A stretch of 64,000 bases of DNA. Origin: Alphaproteobacteria bacterium (GTDB lineage Bacteria > Pseudomonadota > Alphaproteobacteria > UBA9219). Location of the stretch: positions 42,201-106,200 of the forward strand of contig JAGWIK010000005.1 in assembly GCA_028866275.1 (NCBI GenBank), written 5' to 3'. Of this stretch, positions 17,520-26,800 are shown one piece after another. The position numbers and the translations under genes are program-made. The notes under the pieces were generated by a model that searched no databases, was not told the origin of the DNA, and saw only the letters and a list, made by a program, of their open reading frames with translations. Each line of letters begins with the position of its first letter. Position 1 is the first letter of the stretch.

Positions 17520-18662
17520 ATGATGAGCATGGTCAAAGAAAAGCTGCCGACAATGTACGATCTGGCGCGCGACCGGTCGGAACCTGCGCGCATCGAACTG
17601 GCCGGCATGCTGGCCGATATTTTCCTGAACCCCGACGCGGTGTTGTCGCTGCGCGAAGAAGAAATGGCCAATGAACTGATCGATCAATTACTATTGGCCG
17701 GATCGGCGGCGGTGCGGTCGCAGCTGGTGCATAAATTTGCCGACATGTCGCGCATGCCGGCGCGCATTGCCAAGGCGTTGGCGCGCGACAGCATCGATGT
17801 CGCCGGCCCCGTTTTGCTGGCCAGCACATGTCTGGCCGATGATGATCTTATTCAGGTTGTCGATATGAAGGGCGGCGATCACGCGCTGGCGGTGGCCTCC
17901 CGCGCCGAAATCAGCGCAGCGGTGGCGGACGCGCTGGTCACGACCGGCGATATGCGCGTGATGATCGCGGTCGCGGAAAATCTGGGCGCGCATCTGTCCT
18001 ATCGCGCCGTTGATGTTTTGGCCGACGCCGCGCGTTACGCCGCGCCGTTGCGCGCGCCGGTGATGCGCCGCCCCGAATTGACCCCCGATGCGGCGATGAA
18101 GCTTTATTGGTGGGTCGAACAGGATCTGCGCCGCTATGCCCTGCAGCGCTTCGGCTTCAACGCGGGACAGATCGACCGCGCTTTGGCCGACACGGTCGCC
18201 GCGTTTCTGGGCGACCACGCGCATGAAAAAGACAATGACGCGGTGATGGCGCAGGTCGCCGACTGGATGGAAGCGCATGACGCGTTGACGCCGCAGGTTC
18301 TGCCGCAGGTTCTGCGCATGGGGCATTTCCGTTTGTTCAACATGTTGCTGTCGCGGATGTCGGGCCTGTCCCTGTCCTTGATCGACACCATCATAGCCGA
18401 AGTCGGGGGACGCGGTCTGGCCGCGATCTGCCGCACCATCGGCATCGACAAGCCCGGTTTCGTTTCGTTGTTCCTGTTGGCGCGCGGCGGCAGGCCGGGC
18501 GAGCATATCGTGCATCCGCGCGAATTGGCGCAAGCCCTGGCGGCGTTCGACCGCCTGTCGCCCGCGATTGCCGGCGATCTGTTGCACAGCTGGAAAGCGA
18601 ATCCCGATTATTTCGTCCGCCATATGCAGGAAGCGGCCGCCGAAAGCCGCACGCAGGTTTAA
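17520..18662 (+). CDS. DUF2336 domain protein (HEAT-like helical repeats)
   Basis: A 380-residue soluble protein, almost entirely helical, with repeated Ala/Leu/Asp-rich segments of HEAT-repeat type (about 30-170) followed by the DUF2336 core. Start signal AGGGGGA precedes two adjacent ATG codons. DUF2336 proteins are common in alphaproteobacteria and often lie near signalling genes; function unknown. It is convergent with the prepilin peptidase gene and shares four bases with it. Confidence 0.8.
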   Translation: MMSMVKEKLPTMYDLARDRSEPARIELAGMLADIFLNPDAVLSLREEEMANELIDQLLLAGSAAVRSQLVHKFADMSRMPARIAKALARDSIDVAGPVLLASTCLADDDLIQVVDMKGGDHALAVASRAEISAAVADALVTTGDMRVMIAVAENLGAHLSYRAVDVLADAARYAAPLRAPVMRRPELTPDAAMKLYWWVEQDLRRYALQRFGFNAGQIDRALADTVAAFLGDHAHEKDNDAVMAQVADWMEAHDALTPQVLPQVLRMGHFRLFNMLLSRMSGLSLSLIDTIIAEVGGRGLAAICRTIGIDKPGFVSLFLLARGGRPGEHIVHPRELAQALAAFDRLSPAIAGDLLHSWKANPDYFVRHMQEAAAESRTQV

Positions 18663-19192
18663 AAAAACCGCATATCCGCGAAACGCAGCGCGTAAATGCC
18701 GGCCGCAAGACCGGCGCATAAAAACGGCGCGAAAGTGACATGCGCGATGCGCCGCCGCGCGATATGCATGGCGGCGATCCACAAAACCGCCAGACACGCG
18801 CCGATTCCCCACGCCACGATCACAGCCTTCAACCCAAAGCATGCCGCCGCCAGCATCGACCATTTGGCATCGCCCATGCCCAGCGCATCATTTTTGAAAA
18901 ACAGCCGCCACATGAAATTGACCGCCCAGACGGCAAGGCCGGCCTCGATGCCGTGACGCAAATGCATCGCCGCGTCGGGCCATGATTTTTCCATGCCCAG
19001 CAACCCCGTCAGGGCCAGAAGCCCCAGAAAAATCGGCGCTTCCGGAATCGTGGTGGTGCGGATGTCGTGAAGGGCGGTCAGCGCAAGGACAAGAACCACG
19101 ATCGCCGTCGCCCACCACAAGGATGACGGTATCCCGGGCGCGGACTGAACCAGAACATGCCGGACGACGCCTTCATAGGGAAAAACGAGCAT
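18659..19192 (-). CDS. Prepilin peptidase, short A24 family (CpaA/TadV-like)
   Basis: Membrane aspartic protease that removes the leader of type IV prepilins. The 177-residue product has about five to six membrane helices and the two catalytic aspartates of family A24: one in LHDIRTTTIPEA (about residue 36) and one in GMGDAKW. The N-terminal methylase domain of PilD is absent, as in CpaA/TadV. The start at 19192 is two bases after the pilin-like gene stop; longer in-frame extensions run through that gene and are rejected. Pairing with a pilin-like gene supports the role. Confidence 0.85.
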   Translation of the reverse strand: MLVFPYEGVVRHVLVQSAPGIPSSLWWATAIVVLVLALTALHDIRTTTIPEAPIFLGLLALTGLLGMEKSWPDAAMHLRHGIEAGLAVWAVNFMWRLFFKNDALGMGDAKWSMLAAACFGLKAVIVAWGIGACLAVLWIAAMHIARRRIAHVTFAPFLCAGLAAGIYALRFADMRFF

Positions 19193-19194
19193 CG

Positions 19195-19827
19195 TTACGG
19201 AACGCAATGGCTGTCGGGAGTCCCGCTGGCAGGCAGCGTGATCCAGACCACGAATTTCTGCGACGTGCTGGACGGGTCGTAAATCACTTCCGACGTTGCG
19301 CTGAAAGCGGTCGAGCTGTTGAATTTCGTCGCGGCGCGCGTCAGCCCGTCGACCACGGTGGGCGTGCTGCCCGATGTCGGCGTGGTCCAGAAGCAACGGC
19401 CGTGGTCGTCGCTGGGCGTCGCGCTCCACGCGTCGATATAGGTCCATTCGTTGAAACCCGATGTCGGCGGCGGCAGCAATTTATCGACCCACATCGGCGT
19501 GCCGCCCATGGGCGTGCAGGTGATGTTGCGCACGATCGTGCCGGTGCTGGTATCCGATGTCGGGTAATAATCGTTGCTGGCGGGCGGATTGACCGATCCC
19601 GTCGACACCGCCATTTTATATTGCAAATTGCATTCGTTGATGGTGTTGCGGATCAAATTGGCTTGGGCCACGACATCATTGGTGATGCGGTCTTCGCTGC
19701 CCGCCGTCTGAAATCCGCCGCCGCCCGAGGCCATCACGGCGGCAAGAACGCCAAGAAGGGCGAGCACAAATAAAATCGGCCCGATGGCGATGCCGGCGTT
19801 GGGAGAGAATTTTTGTTGCATGGCCAT
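19195..19827 (-). CDS. Atypical type IV pilin-like protein
   Basis: A 210-residue protein with a short basic leader (MAMQQKFSPNAG) followed by one long hydrophobic helix (IAIGPILFVLALLGVLAAVM), then a soluble Ser/Thr/Gly-rich domain with four cysteines (INEC, ITCT, RCFW, HCVP). The layout is that of a type IV pilin, but the usual glutamate at position 5 after the cleavage glycine is absent. ATG 19827 has a GGGGA Shine-Dalgarno; the TTG at 19842 is less likely. It is followed immediately by the prepilin peptidase. I infer it is processed by that enzyme. Confidence 0.65.
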   Translation of the reverse strand: MAMQQKFSPNAGIAIGPILFVLALLGVLAAVMASGGGGFQTAGSEDRITNDVVAQANLIRNTINECNLQYKMAVSTGSVNPPASNDYYPTSDTSTGTIVRNITCTPMGGTPMWVDKLLPPPTSGFNEWTYIDAWSATPSDDHGRCFWTTPTSGSTPTVVDGLTRAATKFNSSTAFSATSEVIYDPSSTSQKFVVWITLPASGTPDSHCVP

Positions 19828-19842
19828 GATGTTCCCCGACAA

Positions 19843-20022
19843 TCAATGGGCGCCGGCGGCGCCTTCCTTAAGCACATAGCGTTTGCCGCAATAGGGGCAA
19901 TCGGCGAATCCGTCCGGCCCCATCGTCAGGAAAACGCGCGGATGGGCGGAGTCCCTGTCGCCGTTGCAGGCGATTTTGGCGGTGTCGACGGTGATGGTTT
20001 CACGGGGAGCGGTGGCGATCAT
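19843..20022 (-). CDS. Small zinc-ribbon protein (zf-CHCC, NDUFS6-like)
   Basis: Fifty-nine residues, starting MIATAPRETITVDTAKIACN and carrying the metal ligands C19, H28 (SAHPRVF) and C44-x2-C47 (CPYCGKRY). This is the zinc-finger family related to the C-terminal part of mitochondrial complex I subunit NDUFS6, which alphaproteobacteria encode as a free small protein. It ends 15 bases before the pilin-like gene start and is divergent from the ABC ATPase gene. Confidence 0.88.
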   Translation of the reverse strand: MIATAPRETITVDTAKIACNGDRDSAHPRVFLTMGPDGFADCPYCGKRYVLKEGAAGAH

Positions 20023-20101
20023 GGGGATAAACAGGATGAATATATTGTCGCATATTGTCGCGAGGGCCGGACCGTGCGATTATCGCCGCGAACCAACCGA
20101 C

Positions 20102-21070
20102 ATGCAAGCACCGATGAACGTTTTTTCGCCTGAATCCGCCGGTCTTTCCCCCGCTGTGGAAATTGCCGATCTTACCAAGACCTATCGCGGCGGCAAAGGC
20201 CGCCCGCCCAAGGATGCGTTAAAGGGCATCAGCCTGTCGATCCCGCGCGGCAGTATTTTCGGCCTTCTGGGCCCCAACGGCGCGGGGAAATCGACGCTGA
20301 TCAATATTCTGGCCGGGCTGGTTCTGAAAACATCGGGCACGGCGAAAATCTGCGGTTATGACGTCGACGCCGATCAACGCATGGCGCGGTTGTCGATCGG
20401 GGTCGTGCCGCAGGAACTGAATCTCGACGCGTTTTTCACGCCGCGCGAATTGCTGGAACTGCAGGCGGGGTTGTACGGCGTGCGCCGCCGCGACCGCCGC
20501 ACCGACGAATTGCTGCGCGCCGTCGACCTGACCGACAAGGCCAATTCCTACGCCCGCACATTGTCCGGCGGCATGCGCCGCCGTTTGATGGTGGCCAAGG
20601 CGATGGTGCATGCGCCGCCGGTTCTTGTGCTGGACGAACCGACCGCGGGCGTCGATGTCGAATTGCGCCGGTCGTTATGGGCCTATGTGCGCGCCTTGAA
20701 CAAGGCGGGCGTCACCATTTTGCTGACCACCCATTATCTGGAAGAAGCGCAGGAACTGTGCGACCGCGTCGCCATCATCAATCACGGCCAGATCGTCGCC
20801 AACGACACCACGGCGAATTTGCTGGCGCGGCTCGATAATAAAAAACTCTGCGTCACGCTCGACGCCGATATGCCGGTTCTTCCCGATAATCTGCGCCAGC
20901 AAGGATGGGAACAAACCGGCCCGCGCCAGCTTGCCGTCGCCTATCGACCCAGCGAAGCGGCGGTCGGCAATTTATTGCGCGTGCTGCAAATGAACGGCGC
21001 GGGCATCGTCGATCTCAGCACCGACGAAGCCGATCTGGAGGACATTTTCCTGCAATTGACGCGGAAATAA
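20102..21070 (+). CDS. ABC transporter ATP-binding protein (ABC-2 exporter type, DrrA/NodI-like)
   Basis: A 322-residue ATPase with Walker A GPNGAGKST, signature LSGGMRRR, Walker B VLVLDEP and the switch histidine in TTHYLEEAQ. A C-terminal extension (about 230-322) ending in DLEDIFLQLTRK is typical of ATPases that pair with ABC-2 permeases in drug, lipid or polysaccharide export. No permease gene follows; the next gene is convergent. Start codons at 20102 and 20114 are both possible. Confidence 0.87.
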   Translation: MQAPMNVFSPESAGLSPAVEIADLTKTYRGGKGRPPKDALKGISLSIPRGSIFGLLGPNGAGKSTLINILAGLVLKTSGTAKICGYDVDADQRMARLSIGVVPQELNLDAFFTPRELLELQAGLYGVRRRDRRTDELLRAVDLTDKANSYARTLSGGMRRRLMVAKAMVHAPPVLVLDEPTAGVDVELRRSLWAYVRALNKAGVTILLTTHYLEEAQELCDRVAIINHGQIVANDTTANLLARLDNKKLCVTLDADMPVLPDNLRQQGWEQTGPRQLAVAYRPSEAAVGNLLRVLQMNGAGIVDLSTDEADLEDIFLQLTRK

Positions 21071-21073
21071 ACG

Positions 21074-22432
21074 CTATTCCGGTTTTTCCGCTATTTCCAC
21101 CCGGTTGCGGCCGTTATTTTTGGCGGCATATAGCGCGGTGTCGGCGCGGCGGATCAAATCTTCAATGGTGCCGTCCCGGGCCGATAATTGCGCGATGCCG
21201 ATGCTGACGGTGCAGGGAATGACATTATGTTCGGCGATAAGGGGGCGGTTTTCGATATGTTTGCGCAGACGTTCGGCGACGTCATAGGCGGCGTCGATCC
21301 CCGTTTCCGGCAACAACACCGCGAATTCCTCGCCGCCCAGCCGGCCGATCGAATCCGACTGGCGCAGGCTTTCTTCGGCGCGTTTCACCACACCCTGAAT
21401 CACGGCGTCGCCCGCGGCATGGCCATAGGTGTCGTTGACGGGTTTGAAATGGTCGATATCGATCATCATCACCGTCATGTCGCGCGCGAAACGGCGGGCG
21501 CGGCGTAATTCCTGTTCGGCCTGGTTCTGGAAATAACGGCGGTTGCTGATGCCGGTCAGCGCGTCGGTCGAGGCCTGACGGAACAATTCCGCTTCCATTT
21601 CCTTGCGGTGCGAAACGTCGTTGAGCGCGACCAGCACCGCGGGCGTGTTATCATAATCGAGCGTGATGGCGGCCAGTTCCGCGGTGAAAATGCGGCCCTG
21701 ACCGGTTTTCATCTTGACCTCGATATCGCGCAGATCCGACACGCTTTCCAGCAGCCGGAAAACGCTGTCGCGGTCGGCGGATTCGACGAATAAATCGAAA
21801 GCGCGCGTGCGCAATAATTGTCCCGCGCTTTGCTGGAACAGCAAACAGCTTTTCCGGTTGACGAACAAAATCTGTCCGTCGCTGCGGCGCGCGATGTAAA
21901 TCGGGTAGGGCAGGATTTCCAGAACCGAACGCAATCTTTGTTCGTTCTTCAGCAGATTATGTTCCAGCTCGACCTGTTGCGTGATGTCGAGCGCGGTCAG
22001 CATCACCGCTTTGCCGCCGCCTTTCTCGTCCCCGTTTTTTTCGTCGCCCCAGCCGACGACGCGCATCGTCACCGAAACCCAGATCTCGCGCCCGTCCTTG
22101 CACAGGCCGCGGGCGCGCCCGACGACAAAAGGTTTTGCCCCGCGCATAAGATCGTCATATTCGGTTTCAAGGCGGGGCCACACATCGTCGGGCACAAGGC
22201 CGCGCAATAAAGGCATGGCCATGATGTCGCGGGTGGTTTTGTATCCGAACAGATGCGCGAACGCCTTGTTGACGTAAAGCGGTTTGAAATTGCGGTGGAT
22301 GATGACGCCCTGCACCGCGTCGTCGATAAAAGGCCGGAAATCAGGCGTCGCGAGAACGCCGTGACGGCGGTCGGCCTGTTTGGGGTTGCGGCGTCGGCCT
22401 TTGCGGCGCACGGGGGGTGTGTCTGCGGTCAT
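21074..22432 (-). CDS. PAS-PAS-GGDEF diguanylate cyclase
   Basis: A 452-residue cytoplasmic protein that should make cyclic di-GMP from GTP. Two PAS domains are visible (about 28-155 and 165-285; the second is preceded by a short linker helix), then a GGDEF domain with LGGEEFAVLLPE (active GGEEF form). RQSD five residues before GGEEF matches the RxxD inhibitory I-site, so product inhibition is likely. No transmembrane segment is seen. It is convergent with the ABC ATPase gene. Confidence 0.92.
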   Translation of the reverse strand: MTADTPPVRRKGRRRNPKQADRRHGVLATPDFRPFIDDAVQGVIIHRNFKPLYVNKAFAHLFGYKTTRDIMAMPLLRGLVPDDVWPRLETEYDDLMRGAKPFVVGRARGLCKDGREIWVSVTMRVVGWGDEKNGDEKGGGKAVMLTALDITQQVELEHNLLKNEQRLRSVLEILPYPIYIARRSDGQILFVNRKSCLLFQQSAGQLLRTRAFDLFVESADRDSVFRLLESVSDLRDIEVKMKTGQGRIFTAELAAITLDYDNTPAVLVALNDVSHRKEMEAELFRQASTDALTGISNRRYFQNQAEQELRRARRFARDMTVMMIDIDHFKPVNDTYGHAAGDAVIQGVVKRAEESLRQSDSIGRLGGEEFAVLLPETGIDAAYDVAERLRKHIENRPLIAEHNVIPCTVSIGIAQLSARDGTIEDLIRRADTALYAAKNNGRNRVEIAEKPE

Positions 22433-22502
22433 TCATAAAAGGGCGGCAGTTGCAAGGCGACCCTATCATAGCCGGCAGAGGTTAGCTATTGCTTACTGCC
22501 GG

Positions 22503-23183
22503 TCATATGCCGGTTGTGTTTTCGAAGCCGGTATTTTCAATAACGCGCAAAAACGGCTTTGCTTTTTTACGGGGCATGGCGGCGCGTTTCTTTTCCGCCT
22601 CGGCTTCGCGCCGGTGACGCAGCAGGCGGGCGATTTCGGGCGCGCGCGTCAGTTTTTCGATCTCCTGCGCCGTGCGTTCCAGATCATAGGGATCGCTGAT
22701 CGGCAATCCCGCGATGCCGTTTTCCGACATCCAGACCCCGTAATAAATAAGCCCGATCAAACAGGATAAATCATGGAACAATTCGCTGACGCCCAGTACC
22801 GCCGCGCGAAACGACGCGTTGTTCCACCCGTGCCGCATGGCGGCGCGCGTCAGGGCGTGAATGAAATCATTGCCGAAATCCGCGCTGTCGGGCTGGCCGC
22901 GCATCGCCGCGCCCATCCAGCGTTTCATGGCGTCGCGGTTTTCCATGATCATTTCCGATTGCGGGTCGAGCTGCATCGGCAGCCACGCAATATCGCCGAG
23001 CGCGTGGCGGACGGCCTCCAACCCGATGCGTTCGGCGCGGAAATAACAAAAACCGTATTTGTCGGAATCAAAATCGGGCGGCAACGGGTTGGATGTCAGG
23101 ATGGCCTGCCGGTCGCGCGATAATTTTTCGCGCGCCTGTTCGAAATGCTTCTGCAAATCGTCCAATGTCAGGATCGATGCCAT
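22503..23183 (-). CDS. Protein of unknown function
   Basis: A 226-residue protein from ATG 23183, not recognised. It has a charged helical start (TLDDLQKHFEQAREKLSRDR), a central segment with Trp and Met, a hydrophobic stretch (FHDLSCLIGLIYYGVWM) that might touch a membrane, and a basic C-terminus. It is divergent from mnmG. Amino acid composition is normal for a real gene. Confidence 0.65.
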   Translation of the reverse strand: MASILTLDDLQKHFEQAREKLSRDRQAILTSNPLPPDFDSDKYGFCYFRAERIGLEAVRHALGDIAWLPMQLDPQSEMIMENRDAMKRWMGAAMRGQPDSADFGNDFIHALTRAAMRHGWNNASFRAAVLGVSELFHDLSCLIGLIYYGVWMSENGIAGLPISDPYDLERTAQEIEKLTRAPEIARLLRHRREAEAEKKRAAMPRKKAKPFLRVIENTGFENTTGI

Positions 23184-23298
23184 GCCTGATTTCGCCTCCC
23201 TTGCACCCACCTCTTTATTCTAAGGGTAAAAAATGACGACATCGTTAATAAATCGAAACGATGGGTGGATGCATGAAAGCTTTTGATTTCAGGGCAAA

Positions 23299-25185
23299 AT
23301 GCAGTTATTGGGGCATATGCGTACTTACGATGTCATTGTTATCGGCGGCGGGCATGCCGGATGCGAAGCGGCCACAGCTGCGGCGCGCGTCGGCGCGCGC
23401 ACGCTATTGTTGACGCATAAAATAGAAACCATCGGTGAAATGTCGTGCAACCCTGCCATTGGCGGGTTGGGCAAGGGCCATCTGGTGCGTGAAATCGATG
23501 CTTTGGACGGCGTGATGGGCCGCGTCGCCGATGCCGGCGGCATCCAGTTCCGCGTTTTGAACCAAAGCAAGGGCCACGCCGTGCGCGGCCCGCGCGCGCA
23601 GGCCGACCGCAAGCTGTATCGTCAGGCGATGCAGCGCGTTATTTTGACCTATCCCAATCTGGATGTTCAGGCCGATGCCGCCGAAGACCTCGCCACCGAT
23701 GATAAAGGCGCCATAACCGGCGTGATGACGGGCGCGGGGGAATATATCCGCGCCGCCGCTATTGTCGTTACCACCGGCACTTTTTTGCGCGGCCTTATCC
23801 ATCTGGGCGAAGAAAAAACGCCTGCCGGACGTATCAATGAACCGCCGTCGCGGGGGTTGAGCGTCGCCCTCGAACGGCTGGGCTTTCCTTTGGGGCGGCT
23901 GAAAACCGGCACGCCGGCGCGGCTGGATGGGCGTACGATTGACTGGGCGCGGCTGGCGATGCAGCAGGGCGACGAAAATCCCGAAGCTTTTTCAACCTTG
24001 ACCGAAAAACTGCCCAATCCGCAAATCGCCTGCGGCATTACCCATACCACCGATAAAACCCATGAAATCATCCGCGCCAATCTGCATCGCGCGCCCATGT
24101 ATTCCGGCCAGATAACGGGCGTCGGCCCGCGTTATTGCCCGTCGATCGAAGATAAAGTCGTGCGCTTTGCCGATAAGGAAAAGCACCAGATTTTCCTTGA
24201 ACCTGAAGGGCTGGACGATACCACCGTTTACCCTAACGGCATTTCGACTTCCCTGCCCCGCGACGTGCAGGAAGCCTTTATTCGTTCGATTACAGGGCTG
24301 GAAAAGGTGGAAATCATCCGCCCCGGCTATGCCATCGAATATGATTTCTGCGATCCGCGCGAATTGAGGCAAACGCTTGAAACGAAACGTGTTTCAGGCC
24401 TTTATTTCGCCGGACAGATCAATGGCACGACGGGATATGAAGAAGCGGCGGCGCAAGGCGTTATGGCGGGGTTGAATGCCGCGCTTAAGGTCGCAGGCAA
24501 ACCGGCTTTCACCCTTGATCGTTCCCAAGCCTATATCGGCGTGATGATCGATGACCTGATTACGCGCGGCACCAACGAACCGTACCGTATGTTTACCTCG
24601 CGCGCCGAATATCGCCTGACTTTGCGCGCCGACAATGCCGATCAGCGTTTGACCCCCTTGGGCATCGCCATCGGTTGCGTCGGGCCGGAACGCCGGCAGG
24701 CTTTTGCCGCCAAGCTGGAAGGGTTGGCCGCGGGACGCACCCTTATGGATTCTCTCCGCGCTTCGCCCAACAAACTGGCCGGCTTCGGACTTAAAATCAA
24801 TGCCGACGGTGTGGTACGCTCGGCACTTGACCTTATCGCCTATTCCGATATCGATTTGGCTGCCTTGGTCAAAATCTGGCCGGAATTGGCCGCTTTGTCG
24901 CCGCAAGTGGCCCGCCAGCTGGAAATCGATGGAAAATATGCCGGTTATATCGAACGGCAGGATGACGATATCCGCGCCTTCCGCCGCGATGAAAATCTTG
25001 TTTTGCCCACCGATATCGATGTCGACGCCATCGGCAGCCTGTCGGCGGAAATTCGCCAGAAATTGAAAAAGATCCGCCCGGAAACGCTGGGCGCGGCGGC
25101 GCGCATCCCCGGCATGACGCCGGCGGCGGTAGTCGCCCTTTTGCGCTATGTGAAAAGGGATAAAAGCAAGCGGGATGTGGCATGA
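23299..25185 (+). CDS. mnmG: tRNA uridine-5-carboxymethylaminomethyl modification enzyme MnmG (GidA)
   Basis: FAD-dependent subunit of the MnmE-MnmG complex that modifies the wobble uridine of several tRNAs. The 628-residue product has the FAD-binding [12 protein letters not shown] (about 14-25), the signature [18 protein letters not shown], and the second GidA signature region ending [17 protein letters not shown] 23317 ([11 protein letters not shown]) is an alternative start with a GGGG Shine-Dalgarno. It overlaps rsmG by four bases. mnmE is not in the window. Confidence 0.97.
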   Translation: MQLLGHMRTYDVIVIGGGHAGCEAATAAARVGARTLLLTHKIETIGEMSCNPAIGGLGKGHLVREIDALDGVMGRVADAGGIQFRVLNQSKGHAVRGPRAQADRKLYRQAMQRVILTYPNLDVQADAAEDLATDDKGAITGVMTGAGEYIRAAAIVVTTGTFLRGLIHLGEEKTPAGRINEPPSRGLSVALERLGFPLGRLKTGTPARLDGRTIDWARLAMQQGDENPEAFSTLTEKLPNPQIACGITHTTDKTHEIIRANLHRAPMYSGQITGVGPRYCPSIEDKVVRFADKEKHQIFLEPEGLDDTTVYPNGISTSLPRDVQEAFIRSITGLEKVEIIRPGYAIEYDFCDPRELRQTLETKRVSGLYFAGQINGTTGYEEAAAQGVMAGLNAALKVAGKPAFTLDRSQAYIGVMIDDLITRGTNEPYRMFTSRAEYRLTLRADNADQRLTPLGIAIGCVGPERRQAFAAKLEGLAAGRTLMDSLRASPNKLAGFGLKINADGVVRSALDLIAYSDIDLAALVKIWPELAALSPQVARQLEIDGKYAGYIERQDDDIRAFRRDENLVLPTDIDVDAIGSLSAEIRQKLKKIRPETLGAAARIPGMTPAAVVALLRYVKRDKSKRDVA

Positions 25186-25811
25186 ACGCCGAACAGGAAG
25201 ATTTTATAAAATCACACGCCGTTTCCCGTGAAACTATCCACAGCCTGTCCACATATGAAAAAATGCTGGTCGAATGGAGCGGCAAATTCAATCTGGTTGC
25301 CGCCAGCACCCTGCCCCATATCTGGACGCGCCATTTTGCCGACAGCGCGCAATTGGCGCGCTATATACCGGCCAATGCCAAAAATCTTGCCGATATGGGT
25401 TCGGGCGCGGGTTTTCCGGGTCTGGTTCTGGCCATCATGCGGCCCGATATCGACATTACCCTGATCGAAGCGACCGGTAAAAAGGCCGATTTTCTGCAGG
25501 CCGTTATTGATGCGCTGGAATTGAAGGCCAGCATTCGCCGCGCCCGTATTGAAGATATTCATGATCTGCGCGTCGATGTGGTGACGGCGCGGGCGCTCAA
25601 AGCGCTGCCGGAATTGATGAAATATGCCAGCCGGTTGATTCATAAAGACAGCCTGTGCCTTTTTCCCAAAGGCCGCAATGCCGTACAGGAATTGACAGAC
25701 GCCGCCAAATATTGGACATTCGAATGCGAGACTCACCCCAGCCTCAGCGACGATTCCGGTTCTGTGCTTGTGATTAAAAAACCGGTTTATAAATCGTGGC
25801 GCAAGTCTTGA
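25182..25811 (+). CDS. rsmG: 16S rRNA (guanine527-N7)-methyltransferase
   Basis: Methylates G527 of 16S rRNA. The 209-residue product has the SAM-binding motif [17 protein letters not shown], then [13 protein letters not shown] and [12 protein letters not shown], all typical of RsmG. It overlaps mnmG by ATGA and precedes parA, the order conserved near many bacterial origins. A parS-like palindrome lies inside its first codons (25221-25234). Confidence 0.95.
   Translation: MNAEQEDFIKSHAVSRETIHSLSTYEKMLVEWSGKFNLVAASTLPHIWTRHFADSAQLARYIPANAKNLADMGSGAGFPGLVLAIMRPDIDITLIEATGKKADFLQAVIDALELKASIRRARIEDIHDLRVDVVTARALKALPELMKYASRLIHKDSLCLFPKGRNAVQELTDAAKYWTFECETHPSLSDDSGSVLVIKKPVYKSWRKS
25221..25234. 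promoter_or_regulatory. parS: parS-like centromere site inside rsmG
   Basis: GTTTCCCGTGAAAC differs at one base from the perfect 14-base core GTTTCACGTGAAAC, which is recognised by chromosomal ParB proteins across bacteria. It lies 600 bases before parA and about 20 kb from the putative origin, a normal position for parS. Confidence 0.75.
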
Positions 25812-25850
25812 GCAAGAAGGGTGGGATATTCACCCTGTTTTGCGGCTTTC

Positions 25851-26669
25851 ATGGACGTTCTGGCTCCCCGTTGTAAAATCATCTCCGTCGTCAATCAGAA
25901 AGGCGGCGTGGGTAAAACCACGACCACCGTCAATTTGGCCACGGCGATGGCTGCGGTGGGCAAACGGGTTTTGGTCGTCGATGCCGACCCGCAGGGCAAT
26001 GCTTCGACCGGCATGGGCATTCAACGTGCCGAACGCGGCGCGGGTTGTTATGAATTGATGTTCGACGGCATGTCGGTCGAAGATGTCGCCGTGCCGACGA
26101 TTATTCCCGGCCTGTCGGTCATTACATCTTCCGCTGATCTGGCGGGCGCGGAAATCCAGCTTGTCACCACGGAACGGCGCGAATACCGCATGAAAGACGC
26201 GCTCGACCGCAGCGCCAAGGATTACGATGTCGTTTTTATCGATTGCCCGCCGTCGCTTAATCTTATCACGCTTAATGCCTTGATCGCGTCGGATTCCATT
26301 CTGGTTCCTTTGCAGCCGGAATTTTACGCGCTGGAAGGCATGACAAGCCTGTTGCAAACGGTAGAAGCCGTGCGCGCGCGTTTTAATCCGCAGCTGGAAA
26401 TTCAAGGCGTCGTGTTGACGATGTATGACAAACGCAACAGCCTGTCCGACGCGGTGGCGCGCGATGTGCGCGCCTATTTCGGCGACAAGGTTTACGAAAC
26501 CGTCATTCCGCGCAATGTGCGCGTATCCGAAGCGCCGTCTCATGGCAAACCGGTTCTGCTTTATGATCTGAAATGCCCCGGTTCGCGCGCCTATATGCAA
26601 TTGGCGGGCGAGATGCTGAAGCGCGAATTTCCCGCGGCGGCCGAGGATGATATCAAGCAGGCGGTTTAG
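25851..26669 (+). CDS. parA: Chromosome partitioning ATPase ParA
   Basis: DNA-binding Walker ATPase that moves ParB-parS complexes. The 272-residue product has the deviant Walker A KGGVGKTTT with its signature lysine, the Walker A' VVDADPQGN and Walker B VFIDCPPSLN. ATG 25851 gives the normal N-terminus just before CKIISVVNQ; the GTG at 25821 would add ten residues. parB follows after 131 bases that contain a perfect palindrome. Confidence 0.97.
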   Translation: MDVLAPRCKIISVVNQKGGVGKTTTTVNLATAMAAVGKRVLVVDADPQGNASTGMGIQRAERGAGCYELMFDGMSVEDVAVPTIIPGLSVITSSADLAGAEIQLVTTERREYRMKDALDRSAKDYDVVFIDCPPSLNLITLNALIASDSILVPLQPEFYALEGMTSLLQTVEAVRARFNPQLEIQGVVLTMYDKRNSLSDAVARDVRAYFGDKVYETVIPRNVRVSEAPSHGKPVLLYDLKCPGSRAYMQLAGEMLKREFPAAAEDDIKQAV

Positions 26670-26760
26670 TATCTGGTTTAATGAGGATGTGCGGGCGAAA
26701 AGCAGATAAAAATTTCCGAACCGGAATGACGGTTCTTTCGACCGCACGTCGCGCCATAAA

Positions 26761-26777
26761 ATTAGAATCATTCTAAT
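26761..26777. promoter_or_regulatory. Perfect 17-base palindrome upstream of parB, matching the Irr/ICE consensus
   Basis: ATTAGAATCATTCTAAT has 8-base arms around a central C. Its core TTAGAA-N3-TTCTAA matches the iron control element bound by the haem-responsive regulator Irr in alphaproteobacteria. It lies 23 bases before the parB start, where it would overlap a promoter. Irr is not seen in the window, and control of parB by iron would be unexpected; the match may also reflect another regulator. Confidence 0.5.
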
Positions 26778-26800
26778 ATAAATGGAGAACAGGAAATAAC

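Noticed and set aside
17044..17523. 159-residue plus-strand frame upstream of DUF2336
   Set aside because: It has a reasonable Shine-Dalgarno, but the product is a hydrophobic then Arg-rich string and overlaps the start of the DUF2336 gene. The minus-strand small protein reads better.
17691..18863. 390-residue minus-strand frame over the DUF2336 gene
   Set aside because: Shadow of DUF2336; His/Arg-rich and without domains.
24378..24395. GAAACGTGTTTC near the mnmG middle considered as a parS site
   Set aside because: The inverted half-sites are in the wrong order (GAAAC...GTTTC) for parS.
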